A stretch of 64,000 bases of DNA from Chamaelirium japonicum (Eukaryota; Streptophyta; Magnoliopsida; Liliales; Melanthiaceae), in assembly GCA_947650365.1 (NCBI GenBank), contig CANTAL010000004.1, positions 1,833,501-1,897,500 on the forward strand, given 5' to 3'. Under the pieces are notes generated by a model, which worked only from the letters and a program-made list of their open reading frames with translations, did no database searches and was not told the origin of the DNA. The stretch's first letter is position 1; each line of letters begins with the position of its first letter. The position numbers and the translations under genes were made by a program. Below, piece by piece: positions 47,207 to 58,215 of the stretch.

Positions 47207-48348
47207 CAGGGGCGTAGCTAGGAATTTACTTTGAGTTGGGCTAGACCTAAGGTGTGGGGGGTTAAGGGGAGCATGCATGTTTGTGCTGAAGGCGCTTGGG
47301 GGTACAGAGGGGAGGTAGCACCCCCAACTTTGTTCAGGGGCTAAGCCCCAGACTCAATTTTTTGAATTCTTCATAGTTCGAATTTTGGGATAAATCACTT
47401 AAATTTTTGTGGTCGGGTGGCACTAACCGAGCTCAGTAGTGGCTGGGCTCCGATCCCACCATTATCATAAAGCATCCATTCATGGAGTAGCAAATTCATT
47501 CATATATCATAGCAACAATATAATCAAGAAGCAACAGGATCAAGATAATATAATAGCAGATTCATTCACATATCAAACAACCAAATATAAAATTATAGCT
47601 TTCATACAAAAAAAAAACACACACAAAATTAGAGCGTATGTTCTATTTCTTTGTTGGTCAAGGGTAAAATGCACCATAAGATTGGAATTGGATCCTCCGA
47701 TCAAAGTGGTGTTAGACGTTTTGGGATCATCCCTTCTCGGCTTCTCTTAAAAGCCTTTAAAAGAAGCAAAATTAAAAATAAAAAAAAGATTTATAATTAA
47801 TACTGGATTTATAATCCCAACTAATTAATCTCATATTTATAATTCATAATATTAGCCCATAAACCCAACTAATTAATCCCAGATTTATAATCTTTAGCTT
47901 TCAAGGAAAAGAAAGATGGGTTACCTCTGATTTTGAAACCACAACTAGTCACTCACGAATTTCTACATGGAGCTCACAACCTACTTTTCTAGGTTTTGGT
48001 TAGCAAATGCGGATCCCTACATCAAGAATGCATCAGAGAGTTCGAAGGCGATTAAGTGAAGCTTAGCCCCATTCGGCTTTTTCTAATCGGACCATAATCA
48101 TGACGGCACCGGCAAAGAAGAGGCAATCGCAGAGAATTACACTCGGTAGAGAACTGGGATCGTGCTTGTTGCTCGAGATCTAATCGAGCTCAAATTATCA
48201 GCTTTTTTATATTCCCACTAGTCGCAACTTGGCTGGGCTGGGCCAGAGGGCTGTGGGTTTTGGCTGGGGCGGGACGCAACTCTTGAGAGACTTCTCAAAT
48301 CTCAGCGGAACTGCAGCCCAGCTAAGCCCACTAATAGATCCGCCCATG
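47207..48348. mobile_element. Non-autonomous hAT element, 1142 bp
   Basis: A perfect 8-bp target duplication (GGCACCTC) and imperfect inverted ends (CAGGGGCGTAGCTAG at the left; the right end read inwards is CATGGGCGGATCTATTAG). These are the hallmarks of the hAT superfamily. The interior shows no transposase motif on either strand: it is AT-rich in the middle and GC-rich near the right end. It must depend on a hAT transposase encoded elsewhere. The CAGGGGCGgAGCtAGg type of terminus is widespread in plants. Confidence 0.85.
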
Positions 48349-48356
48349 GGCACCTC
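48349..48356. repeat. 8-bp target site duplication, right copy (GGCACCTC)
   Basis: Exact match to 47199-47206. Confidence 0.9.
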
Positions 48357-50564
48357 AGTGCCCCCATATACTGACAAGGTTCGTTCGAAGTGAGTATGAC
48401 GCTCAAACCTCCGACGGCGAGCTAAATGACTTTACACATCCTGGGCACTCAAGCTTATCTAGGTAAAGGCAAAGATATCCATATCTATATGGTTTGATCG
48501 ATTGAAAAAATTATGTTTCTTATAGTGATCTATCCTATGTTTGGAGCCTTGAGGAGTGGCCTACCCAAAGGGGATTTACAACTGGATCATTGCAATATTA
48601 CTACAACTGTCAAAGCATAACTAAAGAGCTAGCATTATTATTTCTCAAACAAAAACACTAATATCAAATGGGGCCCGGGAAGCTAAACTCGAGTTCACTA
48701 TTCAAATGGTGAACTCGAATAGAGAAGCTACCACGTGTTCTGAGAAAGTGTTCAATAGTCTTTTATATTTTGCTTTATGTTTTTTCAGTATTCAACCCTC
48801 TTAAATGCATATCCCCTCTTACTTGCAAATCTATCGTACTAGTCCTAAGCTAAAGAGAACCAAAATATACTGTACCTTCTTGAGCTCCTACTGATACTTT
48901 GAACTCTGCTATGGACCTAAAACTAGACCTACTCATGGAAAAGAGTAGCCCCCAAAAGAAGAATTATGATATTAGCCAATTTAATGGCTAGTGACATTCT
49001 AGAAGCCTTTAATAATATGAAACAACAAATCTTAATGAATTAAAATATATTTATTAGTTCTAGTATGGTTAATGTTTGCAGAAAGATAACATACGTCTAC
49101 AAGTAGTTTATGTTCTCATACAATTCCTACTGTCACTAGGTTGTCTAACATAAAGTCTATTCAATATTCCACAATGTTAATGAACAATTAAATAAGACGC
49201 CCATCTTAATGTCATTAGGTTATCATGATCTACAATTTCATAGTCCAACATCAATATTTCATAGTTCTTAATTAATTAAATAAAATATCTATCCTAATTT
49301 GAACCCCGGATTTTTTTTTCATCTTGCCCCCGGTCGGACATTACCATAGGGTCTTTTATTTCAATGTAAAGAGTCAACTCTCTTGTCGTGCATCCACCAC
49401 CACCATGCACAAAATACCTAGATGATCATTAGGGGTTTTCCGTCTTTCACGTACGGTGGAGCTCTACCGCCTAAATTGCTTTACTATGGGGACTTCAACT
49501 ATCCCAGGACGGGATTGTTAGGCCAATTTCTACTTAAGGGCAACTCCAATTGACTTTATCACAACACTTGCCTATGACCCCTAACTTACTTATCCTCGGC
49601 TGTGTACGTAGGGTGGTTCACGGGACTTGCATGCATGAGCTCCCTACCCTCTAACTAGGTAGATTATCCATTAACCATTTATACATATATATCCTAAAGG
49701 TGCAAAAAGAGTTCATTCGATAATTGCTGGTTTCCAACAGTTTACCCCTACTTCCGCACCACTCTATCAACCCACAATAATACTATGTATTGCTCTTAAA
49801 GCGATTCGGCCCGCACTCTTTGAAAACCAGTGTACTAGGATTGCCACACTCCCTTTAGGAGGGTGGGCCCTAATAATTATTATTTATTAATTTAGTTTAT
49901 AGAAAAGCCTAATTAAGGTATCCAAGCAATCAATAATAATAATTTCCATTATTAAATTTTTTAGGCATGCATCGCCGGACTCACGACTCCGCATGCAAGG
50001 CAGGGTCCACTTGACCACATGCGATGAACCCGACGGGATCCACATACAGTGTCATGGACACTAACCATTAGTTATTCTCATTTCCCACTATTAAAGACCA
50101 CGTAAATATAGATGTCACCAGATCGACGGTCGCACAAACTCCTGCTACTGCTCCTGATTTGCCTTTGCTGGATCGTCTTGGTCGCGAACTGGCAAGTTAC
50201 ACAAATCCATATCATGGGTCTGTCGATTTAAGCAAAAGCATCTATGATGAGGGTTCAGATCAAGTTTGGTGTTAGATTCGCCAATTAACCAAGAGGCCCT
50301 CGGCATATGTGCGGGTATGAGTTGATATACACAATTATAACCTAAAGAGCCTCTCGAGCCTAGACACGGATTGGCAATGACTATCATGCATTGTCTGGTC
50401 GGATCTTCGAATTGGTTGAGTTAATTGTCTAGGCACCATCAGGTTTCGGTCCATTAGCATGCAAAATGACACATTTTATGTTACCCGTCTTTTATAGTCA
50501 GCATAATCGATGCTAAGGGTCCTATTATGGTCCAATTATACTAACCCGACTAGGTGACCGATAT
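48357..50564. other. Unrecognised intergenic sequence
   Basis: No gene, RNA gene or LTR boundary that I can defend. It contains a perfect 9-bp-stem hairpin at 48690-48717 (CGAGTTCAC/GTGAACTCG). The region 49300-50100 reads like worn LTR-type non-coding DNA, but I find no partner copy in the window. The last five bases, GATAT, would be the left target duplication of the Tat-like element. Confidence 0.4.
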
Positions 50565-51506
50565 TGTAGGGGAAAATCTTCGTGCCGACCCGAAGACTTC
50601 GCCGCACCAGTCAATTGAGGTTCGAGTCGAAGATAGTTGTTCGATCTGTTGATTGGAGTTGCTGCTGTCGATATGCAAACGGAGAGATGTAATCGAAGAG
50701 TGGACGCGAGATGTGATCTCGGAGTTCAGCCGAAGCCTACGTCTCCGTGCTATAGGGAGCAACCCGAATTCACTAACTCTTTTCTCGAAGTGATCTCGAC
50801 AGACCGAGTATCACTGAAGCCTCTCTGATCTCTTCAAAGACAAGAAGAAGAAGATCGAGGAGAGGTGAAGGATAGGAAGCTAGAAAATTCCAGAGCTCTG
50901 GTTTTTGAAAATCAGATCTCAGAACTGGAAATCCGATCATTTACATTTGAGGGGTTTGCTATTTATAGAAAAATTCTGGAGTAGATGGCGGTTTCTGGTT
51001 GCTTCTGGAAGAAACTCCAGGCAGGGCTGGTGGGTCCCGTGGCTGTCTCCTGGGGATTCCACAGGCCGGGCCGGTGGGTCCCGCTGTAGATTTCGGGGGT
51101 CCACCAGGCAGGGCCGGTGGGTCCCGCTATAGTCTTCGGGGGCCCACCAGGCAGGGCCGGTGGGTCCCGCTGTAGTCTTCGGGGGCCCACCAGGCAGGGC
51201 CGGTGGGTCCCGCGGTAGTCTTCGGGGGCCCACCAGGCAGGGCCGGTGGGTCCCGCTGTAGTCTTCGGGGGCCCACCAGGCAGGGCCGGTGGGTCCCGCT
51301 GTTGTCTTCGAGGGCCCACCAGGCAGGGCCGGTGGGTCCCGCTGTTGTCTTTGGGGGCCCACCAGGCAGGGCCGGTGGGTCCCGCGGTAATCTTTGGGGG
51401 CCCACCAGGCAGGGCCGGTGGGTCCCGCGGTAATCTTTGGGGGCCCACCAGGCGGGTCCGGTGGGTCCCGTTGTTTGCAGACTTCTTGCCAAAATTTGCA
51501 CCCACA
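50565..51506 (-). repeat. 3' LTR of the Tat-type gypsy element
   Basis: 942 bp, TGTAGGGGAAAAT to TTTGCACCCACA, so TG...CA on either strand. A polypurine tract abuts its high-coordinate end, which supports the boundary. About half its length, at the U3 end, is a 43-bp tandem repeat array. With one LTR only, the 50565 edge rests on the TG end and the change of sequence character. Confidence 0.7.
51018..51472. repeat. 43-bp tandem repeats in the LTR, about 10.5 copies
   Basis: The unit runs CAGGCAGGGCCGGTGGGTCC through CGCTGTAGTCTTCGGGGGCC to CAC, with few mismatches between central copies. The first and last units are more diverged. GC-rich, unlike the LTR around it. On minus no frame contains a stop, which creates three overlapping collagen-like open frames; I judge these spurious. 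Confidence 0.92.
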
Positions 51507-51520
51507 GTTACCCCCTCCAA
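51507..51520 (-). other. Polypurine tract of the Tat-type element
   Basis: Read on minus, TTGGAGGGGGTAAC runs into the LTR start TGTGGGTGCAAA. Confidence 0.75.
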
Positions 51521-51615
51521 GTTAGCTAAGAGGCCACCTTAGCTGGCTTGGATTCTTGGTGCAAAGCTAATGACCTCCTGTCACAAGTGCAAAGGAGCTT
51601 ATCGAGTGTTAGCGT

Positions 51616-52855
51616 CAAAAAAGGCTGATCGGTCAATTTCTGACTGATCGATCAAAATTGACCGATCGGTCAATTTTGACCGATCGGTTGAATTTGACCA
51701 ATCGGTCAAATTCAACCGGTCGAGGTTGAAGTGATCGGTCAGAAAACATAGTTTTCTGACTGATCCAGTAGAAATTTGACTGATCAGTTGAATTTGACCG
51801 ATCGGCCAAGTCTGACCGATCGGTTAAGTTCAACCGGTCGAGGTTCATGGGATCGGGCAAAAGGCCAAGTTTTTTGCCCGATCCAGTAGAAAATCGACCG
51901 ATCGATTGAATTTGACCGATCGGTCAAGTCTGACCGATCGATTAATTTCAACCGATCAAGGTTGGTGGGATCAGGCAAAAGGCTAAGTTTTTTGCCCGAT
52001 CCAGTAGAAAATCGACCAATCGGTTGAATTTTGACCAATCGATCAAGTCTGACCGATCGGTTAAGTTCAACCGGTCAAGGTTGGTGGGATCGGGTAAAAG
52101 GCCAAGTTTTTTGCCCGATCCAGTAGAAAATCGATCGATCGGTTGAATTTGACCGATCGGTCAAGTCTGACCGATCGGTTAAGTTCAACCGGTCGAGGTT
52201 GATGGGATCGGGTAAAAAGCCAAGTTTTTTGCCCGATCCAGTAGAAAATCGACCGATCGGTTGAATTTTGACCGATCGATCAAGTCTGACCGATCGGTTA
52301 AGTTCAACCGGTCGAGGTTGGTGGGATCGGGCAAAAGGTCAAGTTTTTTGCCCGATCCAGTAGAAAATCGACTGATCGGTTGAATTTGATCGATCGGTCA
52401 AGTCTGACAGATTGGTTAAGTTCAACCGGTCGAGTTTGGTCGGATCGGGCAAAAGGCCAAGTTTTTTGCCCGATCCAGTAGAAAATCGACCGATCGGTTG
52501 AATTTGACCGATCGGTTAAGTCTGACCGATCGGTTAATTTCAACCGGTCGACATTGGTGGGATCGGGCAAAAGGCCAAGTTTTTTGCCCGATCCAGTAGA
52601 AAATCGACCGATCGGTTGAATTTGACTGATCGGTCAAGTCTGACCGATCGGTTAATTTCAACCGGTCGAGGTTGATGGGATCGGGCAAAAGGCCAAGTTT
52701 TTTGCCCGATCCAGTAGAAAATCGATCGATCGGTTGAATTTGACCGATCGGTTGAATTTGACCGATCGGTCAAGTCTGACCGATCGGTTAAGTTCAACCG
52801 ATCGGTTAAGTTTTGAACCTGTCGAGTTGATACGGCAGAAGAGCCTATTTTCTGC
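51616..52855. repeat. 118-bp tandem repeats with embedded hairpins, about 10 copies
   Basis: Nine GATCCAGTAGAAA landmarks (51762, 51880, 51998, 52117, 52235, 52353, 52472, 52590, 52708) set a 118-bp period. Each unit has a hairpin (GATCGGGCAAAA, 9-nt loop, TTTTGCCCGATC; first at 51851-51883) plus three or four ~19-bp subrepeats built on the palindrome ACCGATCGGT. Divergent end units keep the hairpin with other stem sequences. Located between the antisense gene and the LTR, the known hypervariable 3' region of Tat elements, a source of satellites in plants. Confidence 0.92.
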
Positions 52856-53155
52856 ACGATCTTTTGGTAAATTACCCGATCATCTGCCTGTCGATCGGGT
52901 AAATTCTTCGGGCGGCGATCGAGTTTGATTTTTATGCTTAAATCTGTGGTCCGTCTGGATCGGTGAGTCTTTTGAACCGGCGGTTCGGTTGGACCGGCGG
53001 TCTGCTTGGACCAGCAGTTCGACGCTTCGTCTGGTCCTGACGGTTCGCCTGGTTTTGCGCTTGCTACGGATTGATGCCACGTGTTCTTGCAAAAACACGA
53101 GATTTGACTTGGTGACGGCACGTGTCTTCTCGATCTGCGCGCTAGTTTCCTCTGG

Positions 53156-53163
53156 GTATATAT
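53156..53163 (+). promoter_or_regulatory. Possible TATA box of the antisense gene
   Basis: GTATATAT about 110 bp before the chosen ATG, leaving an ~80-nt leader if transcription starts ~30 bp downstream. Inferred from sequence and position only. Confidence 0.45.
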
Positions 53164-53267
53164 GCTCTCTCCGGATTCATTTTTGCCTCGCGCTTCTAGA
53201 ATTTTTTCAAACTCCAGAACCTTTTGCTCTCGAATTTCTGTTCTTTGCAATCTCTCGATCGGTTGAA

Positions 53268-56081
53268 ATGGCTTCTTCCGGTAGCTTGAAGAAGATTAAC
53301 ATCGTGCTCTCGAAGAGGAAGGAGAAGGAGAGGGCTGAAGTGTCGCCCGTGCAGCAGAAAGGCAGGGGAAAAGGCAAGGCTGAACTTGGCATTCTTGGCA
53401 AGAGGCATCAGGGGGTGGGGTTTGCCTCTGCACCGTCAAGGCCAGAGCAAATCCCCAAGGCGAGCTTTGTGTTGGGCCCTCTGATGTCGCTGATAGAGGA
53501 GCCTGCTTATGAGTATAATGTTGGTGGAAAGCTCACAGACGTGAAAAGGGCAAAGTGGCACACACTGCTTGCTTGCTTCACAGAGGGGAAGGTTCGTCCA
53601 TCTCTTCCTGGAGTTCATTCCACCTTTGGCATCGACAAGCGGACGGTCTTCACAAATTTTGCCAGCAAGGAGCAAGTAATGGGGACTGTGGTCACCATAG
53701 GCCAGCTGAATTGCGGACTGCGTCTTCCACTGCTACCCTTCGCTGCGCGGTTGCTGAATACTTTAGGTCTTTGCCCCGGGCAGATCTCTGGGAATGCTTG
53801 GAGGATCATCTACGCCTTCTGCCGCGTAGAATCTGATTTTCAGGAGGAGCTTAGGGCCTGCTACTCCAGTATCCCCGAGGGTGAGAAAGCAAGGATCAAA
53901 TTGGGACACTTCTTCTATCACTACAAATGGGCATCGAGGAAAGATAGCCCATTCTTCAACTTGACAGGTGTCTCTGCCCTGCGCCCGATCGTCGACACCG
54001 TCGCCTCCGACAAACTCTACACCAACTGGCCGATCTCGGTTTTCGATGCATGGACTCCTCTTTCGGTGCCTAAGACCCCTAGGAATCAGGTACACAAAGA
54101 GGTCAAAATGTACTGCACGGGAGGAGCCTTTGCTTGGATGTCCGATCGGGTTGGGGCCCTGGACAATTTGTTCTTGGAGTTGACGTGCGACACCCGATCA
54201 TGGAAGCAGTTTTTGAACTGCCCGGTCTGTCACGGCAATGCCAATCTGCTCCACCGACTGCGAGTTTGTTATGAGGATAACGAGGTCTTGTACTCCGATT
54301 ATGAGGAGGATCCTCAATCGGGCAAGATCGTCAGAAGAGTCCGGGCCGAGAAGAAGGCCTATGGAGCAAGGCGTCGTCTGCCAACTGAGGAGAGGCTCGT
54401 AATCAATCGCAGGGGCCAGGTGAAGAAGAGGAAAGTCTTTATCGAGGAGAAAGAAGAAGAGAAGGAGAAAGATGAAGAAGAAGAAGAAGAAGAAAAAGAT
54501 GAAAATGAAGATGGAGGTGATGACGACGATGACGATGGGAATGACGATGGTGACGACGATGATGATGGAGGAGACAGGGGTGACGGTGGAGGTGAGAAAG
54601 TCCCTCCCACCCCTACTGGAGGTGATGAAGAAAAAGGGGGTGGTGAGGAAGAAATTCCTCCCACCCCCACTGGTGGCGATGAAGGAGAAGGGGGTGGTGA
54701 GGAAGAAATTCCTCCCATCCCCACTGGTGGACAAGAGGATTCACCGCCCATCCCCATCGATGAGGCAAGGGCCCGTCGAATGGAAGCTGTGATGGACAGC
54801 GTGGGTGATGTCCAGAAGGTACAGCCCACGTACCACTTTGAGGAGTTGAAGCATCCGACTCGTATCCGGATCAGGTTCTCGGGGAGTGATGGGGTTGCAA
54901 GCAACCCCACGCCCCTCGACCAAATACCTCCGAGCATCCTTCTCATCGAGGGTGCTTCGACGAGTGGTGGGATGGAGGTTGAGCAACCTACCCCCACCAC
55001 TCGTCGATCAGCTGCGTAAGTGGCTGAGGAGATGGCCGCACTGATGGCCAGGCTCGAGCAGCCTGGCGGACAACAAGAAGAAGGGGAGATCTCTCCTCCA
55101 CGAGGTGTTCCTTCTCCAATTCACCTAGAGAGAGGAAGCCGAGTGGATGCGGGGACTCCCCAACCTCCGCTAGAGACAACCCCCCTCAAGGAGAGGTCGA
55201 CCCCCAGGGGTAAGAGCTCCGAACGGGGAAAGGGTAAAGCCCTCGAGTTGATGCCATAAGTACTCCCTTGCTGACCTCCCTCCTTGATTGCATTGCCTTC
55301 GAAGTTTGAAATATCCTAACTCTTTGAACTTTTGTGTCGATTGCAGATGCTCCTGCTGGCACGGCTCAGTTTTTGAAGGACTTGGGTGAGCTTGACATCA
55401 ACCACCCAACTCCTGTCATCCAGAAGCTTTGTAATCTTCCAGATGCTACGCTCGAAGAGGCCTACAATAGGCTTGAAGTAGTGGTAAGTGCATCAGCTTG
55501 ACTTCATTTTTTGATTTGTATCTTCAGAAATGTTTCTAACTCTTTTTGTTTGTTTGCAGAATTCAGCTATTCTGAAGTTCAATACAAGGCTCTTCAAGAG
55601 GGTCGAAGAGCGGGAGGCTTCATCTGAAGTTTCTCGCTTGATGGCTGAACTTGAAGTTGCCAACGAAGAGAATGCAAAGCTGAGGGAAGTTTTATCTTCC
55701 AAGAAGGAGTCTTTGAAGGCCAATATCGAGGCTCTTCGCAAGGAGAAGCTTAAGAGCAAGGGCTGGCATGATGGTTATGTTGCTCGAGGCCATGAGCTCG
55801 AAGAATTGAAGAATCGATTCTTCAGAATAGAGACCCTGGCTCACGACCGATCTGTAAAGCTGACGGAATTGAAAAGCCAGCTTGCTGCTAGGGATGCTGC
55901 TCTTACTGCTAAGGCTGCCAAGGAAGAAACTTTAACGAAGGAGCTTGAGGAGACTCATGCTGAATGTGAAATTTTTAGGACGTCGGCTGAGAAGGCAGTA
56001 GAAACCCTTAGGGCTCATGCTAGTGGCATCCAATCTTCAAAGGCATCCGCGGCGGGCAAGGCTTGTGGTGGATCCGAATGA
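53268..56081 (+). pseudogene. Antisense spliced gene of the Tat-type element
   Basis: Plus-strand gene opposite to pol. I start it at 53268 (MASSGSLKKINIVLSKRKEK; context GAAATGG). The ~200 residues after a basic leader (IGQLNCGLRLPLLPFAARLL, GNAWRIIYAFCR) resemble the Transposase_28 / putative gypsy-type transposon family. A very acidic E/D tract (near 54440-54600), three PTPTGGDE-type repeats (about 54600-54735) and, in the last exon, a long coiled coil (EANEENAKLREVL-like heptads, 55600-56040) follow. Exons: about 53268-55258, 55347-55481, 55559-56081; clear GTAAGT donor at 55482 and TTTGCAG acceptor before 55559. Antisense extra ORFs of this kind are known in Tat elements; function unknown. 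About one or two breaks. Confidence 0.75.
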
Positions 56082-56200
56082 GAGAGGTCACACGCACCAA
56101 GTGTGGCGAAGCCCTGATGTATTCTACTTCTTCTTTGTTGTTGTCTTTGTAAGCATTTCTTATATAGAAGGCTCACTCCTGTAACCAGAAACTTTTTGAT

Positions 56201-56206
56201 AATAAA
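56201..56206 (+). terminator. Possible poly(A) signal of the antisense gene
   Basis: AATAAA about 120 nt after the stop codon at 56081. Confidence 0.5.
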
Positions 56207-56289
56207 GATATCTCTTTGGTGCTCGAAACTGAATGTCTCTTGTATTGATTATCTTTGAATTTTGTATTCTGGATAGTGTTGGAATGTTC

Positions 56290-56630
56290 GAATATATAAA
56301 CATTTGAATGTAAGGGGTCGAGTCGCAACTCAATCACCCAAACTTGTTGAGTAACTTGAAAATTGAAGATTGTGTTGTAGCACAACTTGAAATCGTTAAC
56401 ATTTGAATGTGAGGGGTTGAGTCGCAACTCAAGCACCCAAACCTGTTAGACGATATTGAAATTGAAGATCATTAACATTTGTAAGTAAGGGGTAGTGTCG
56501 CAACACAAGCTCCCAAACATGTTAAATTAACCTAGTGACTTGAAGGTTGTTTTGTATCACAACCCGAAACCGTTTAACATCTGCCTGTAAGGGGTTGAGT
56601 CGCAACTCAAGCACCCAAACTTGTTAAACG
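56290..56630. repeat. Four hairpin-bearing repeats between convergent genes
   Basis: Four copies of a ~50-bp motif (ACATTTGAATGTAAGGGG then hairpin then CACCCAAAC) spaced 76-101 bp. Hairpins at 56320-56331, 56417-56432, 56495-56506 and 56595-56610: stem TTGAGT/ACTCAA with loop CGCA. The third copy reads GTGT-CGCA-ACAC, both strands of the stem changed together. Confidence 0.85.
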
Positions 56631-56727
56631 ACCATGTAATTTGAATGCAGATAATTTTGAACTTGAATGTAGATAACTTGGAACTTATTCAGAGCTTGAG
56701 TCGACAAGAGAACTTTTGAAAATGATC

Positions 56728-56733
56728 TTTATT
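56728..56733 (-). terminator. AATAAA downstream of pol (Tat-type element)
   Basis: AATAAA on minus, about 55 nt past the integrase region. It faces the antisense gene's AATAAA across the hairpin repeats. Full-length element RNA would have to read past it. Confidence 0.35.
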
Positions 56734-56788
56734 CATCATGGAATTTACATCATGGATAGTACATTTTGAGATGTCTAGCATTCCAAAC

Positions 56789-57897
56789 TCATGGTAGTCT
56801 GTCTCCTTCTGGCGAAATCAGCCGGTAAGACCCTTTGCCTCCTACTGATTCGACGATATAGGGTCCTTCCCAGTTGGGAGCTAGTTTTCCACTGCTATGC
56901 TCCTTCGTATTGTAGAAGACTGCTCCGAGGACCAGGCTGCCAATTGAGAACTGTCGTTTATTGACCTTTTGATCGTAGGCTCGTTTGATCTTCTGTTGGT
57001 ACTTGGCCACACGAAGGGATGCTTGGTCTCGTAGTTCTTCAGAGAAATCTAGATCATTGACTCAAAGCTCCTCATTAATGCCTTCTTCAACTGCCCTGGT
57101 TTTTAAGGTACTTGATATGTTTTCTGTAGGGAGCACTGCTTTGGACCCATAGGTTAGGCGGAAGGGTGAGAACCTAGTTGATCTTCTCGGAGTTGTTCGA
57201 TAGCCCTATAGAATATTAGGACTTGTTTCCACAATCCTTTCTTGTCATTGAGTTTCTTCTTGAGTATACCCAAAATAGCTCTGTTTGAGGCTTCAACTTG
57301 GCCATTGCATTGAGGGTACCTTGGAGTTGAGTAGAAAAGCTTGATTCCGTTGTTCAGGCAGAACTCCCGAAACTTGTCAGAGTTGAATTGGGCTCCATTG
57401 CCAGCAACTAAGACTTGTGGCGTGCCAAACCTCGAGAAAATGTTATGCCTGATGAACTTGATTACTTCGTCGTCAGTCTCTCGAAAGATTGGCACTACTT
57501 CAACCCACTTGGTGAAGTAATCTGTAGCCAGCAACAGATACTTCTTCTTGCTTGGAGTTGGTGGGAAGGGACCTAAGAAGTCCAACCCCCATTGATGGAA
57601 AGGCCAAGGGCTCATCAGCTGATGGAGCTCATCTGTTGGGAGATGGATAGCCCGAGCATGTCTTTGGCAAGGCTCGCATCTTTGAATCACTTGGTAAGTG
57701 TCTCTTGCCATTGTGGGCCAGTAGTAACCTTGTAACTTTGTCTTGGCTTCAAGAGATCTCCCTCCCGAGTGATTCCCGCAGGCTTCGGAGTGGATGTCAA
57801 CCAGAATTGCCTTTGCTTGCTCAGGGCCAATGCATTTGAGCATCATCCCGTTGTGAGACTTGAAATATAGATCTTCACCTTGAAGGTTATAGCACAT
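56789..57897 (-). pseudogene. Tat-type element: integrase region
   Basis: An H-C zinc-binding start (HSEACGNHSGGRSLEAKTKL, then CEPCQRHA), a catalytic core with PFHQWGLDFLGPFP, YFTKWVEV and PQCNGQVEASNRAIL, and a carboxyl domain with GSLVLGAVFYNTKE and GKLAPNWEGPYIV. The order after RT-RNase H is that of Ty3/gypsy. It would insert element DNA. Broken, with about two breaks. Confidence 0.85.
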
Positions 57898-58215
57898 AAG
57901 CTTTCTTTGTAGTCTTCAGGCTTGATTTGGATCTTCGGGCACCTTGCCATGTTTGAAGAAGTCAAATATTGGCTGTCTCCAATCATCGAGCTTATTTGTG
58001 GTGGTAAGATTCAAGGCTAATTGTTCTCCACCCCCAGATCTTTCTGTAACGGCGACGATCTGTTGCTCGGGGGTGGTCTTTGGTGATTCTTGATAATCGA
58101 TTTGTATTTGTCTTCCTTCGAGCGAATCTCCAAGAACCGAGGCAGCGTTGGCCAAGGCATCTGCTTCTCGATTTTATACCCCTGGGATTTGAATGAACTC
58201 AATGTTAGTAAAATG

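Noticed and set aside
50937-51520. Collagen-like minus-strand frames (GPTGPAWWAPEDYS-type repeats)
   Set aside because: All three minus frames are open because the 43-bp unit has no stop in any frame. This is a repeat artefact inside an LTR.
51018-52855. Regularly spaced repeats that might suggest a CRISPR array
   Set aside because: The units are contiguous tandem repeats without unique spacers, in a plant retrotransposon.
54198-55000. Long minus-strand frames rich in Ser/Pro/Phe
   Set aside because: Shadow of the acidic and PTPTGGDE-coding part of the antisense gene.
53268-56081. A host transposase or host nuclear protein gene
   Set aside because: It lies between pol and the 3' LTR, in antisense, with tandem repeats beside it. 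This is the known position of extra ORFs in Tat-type elements.
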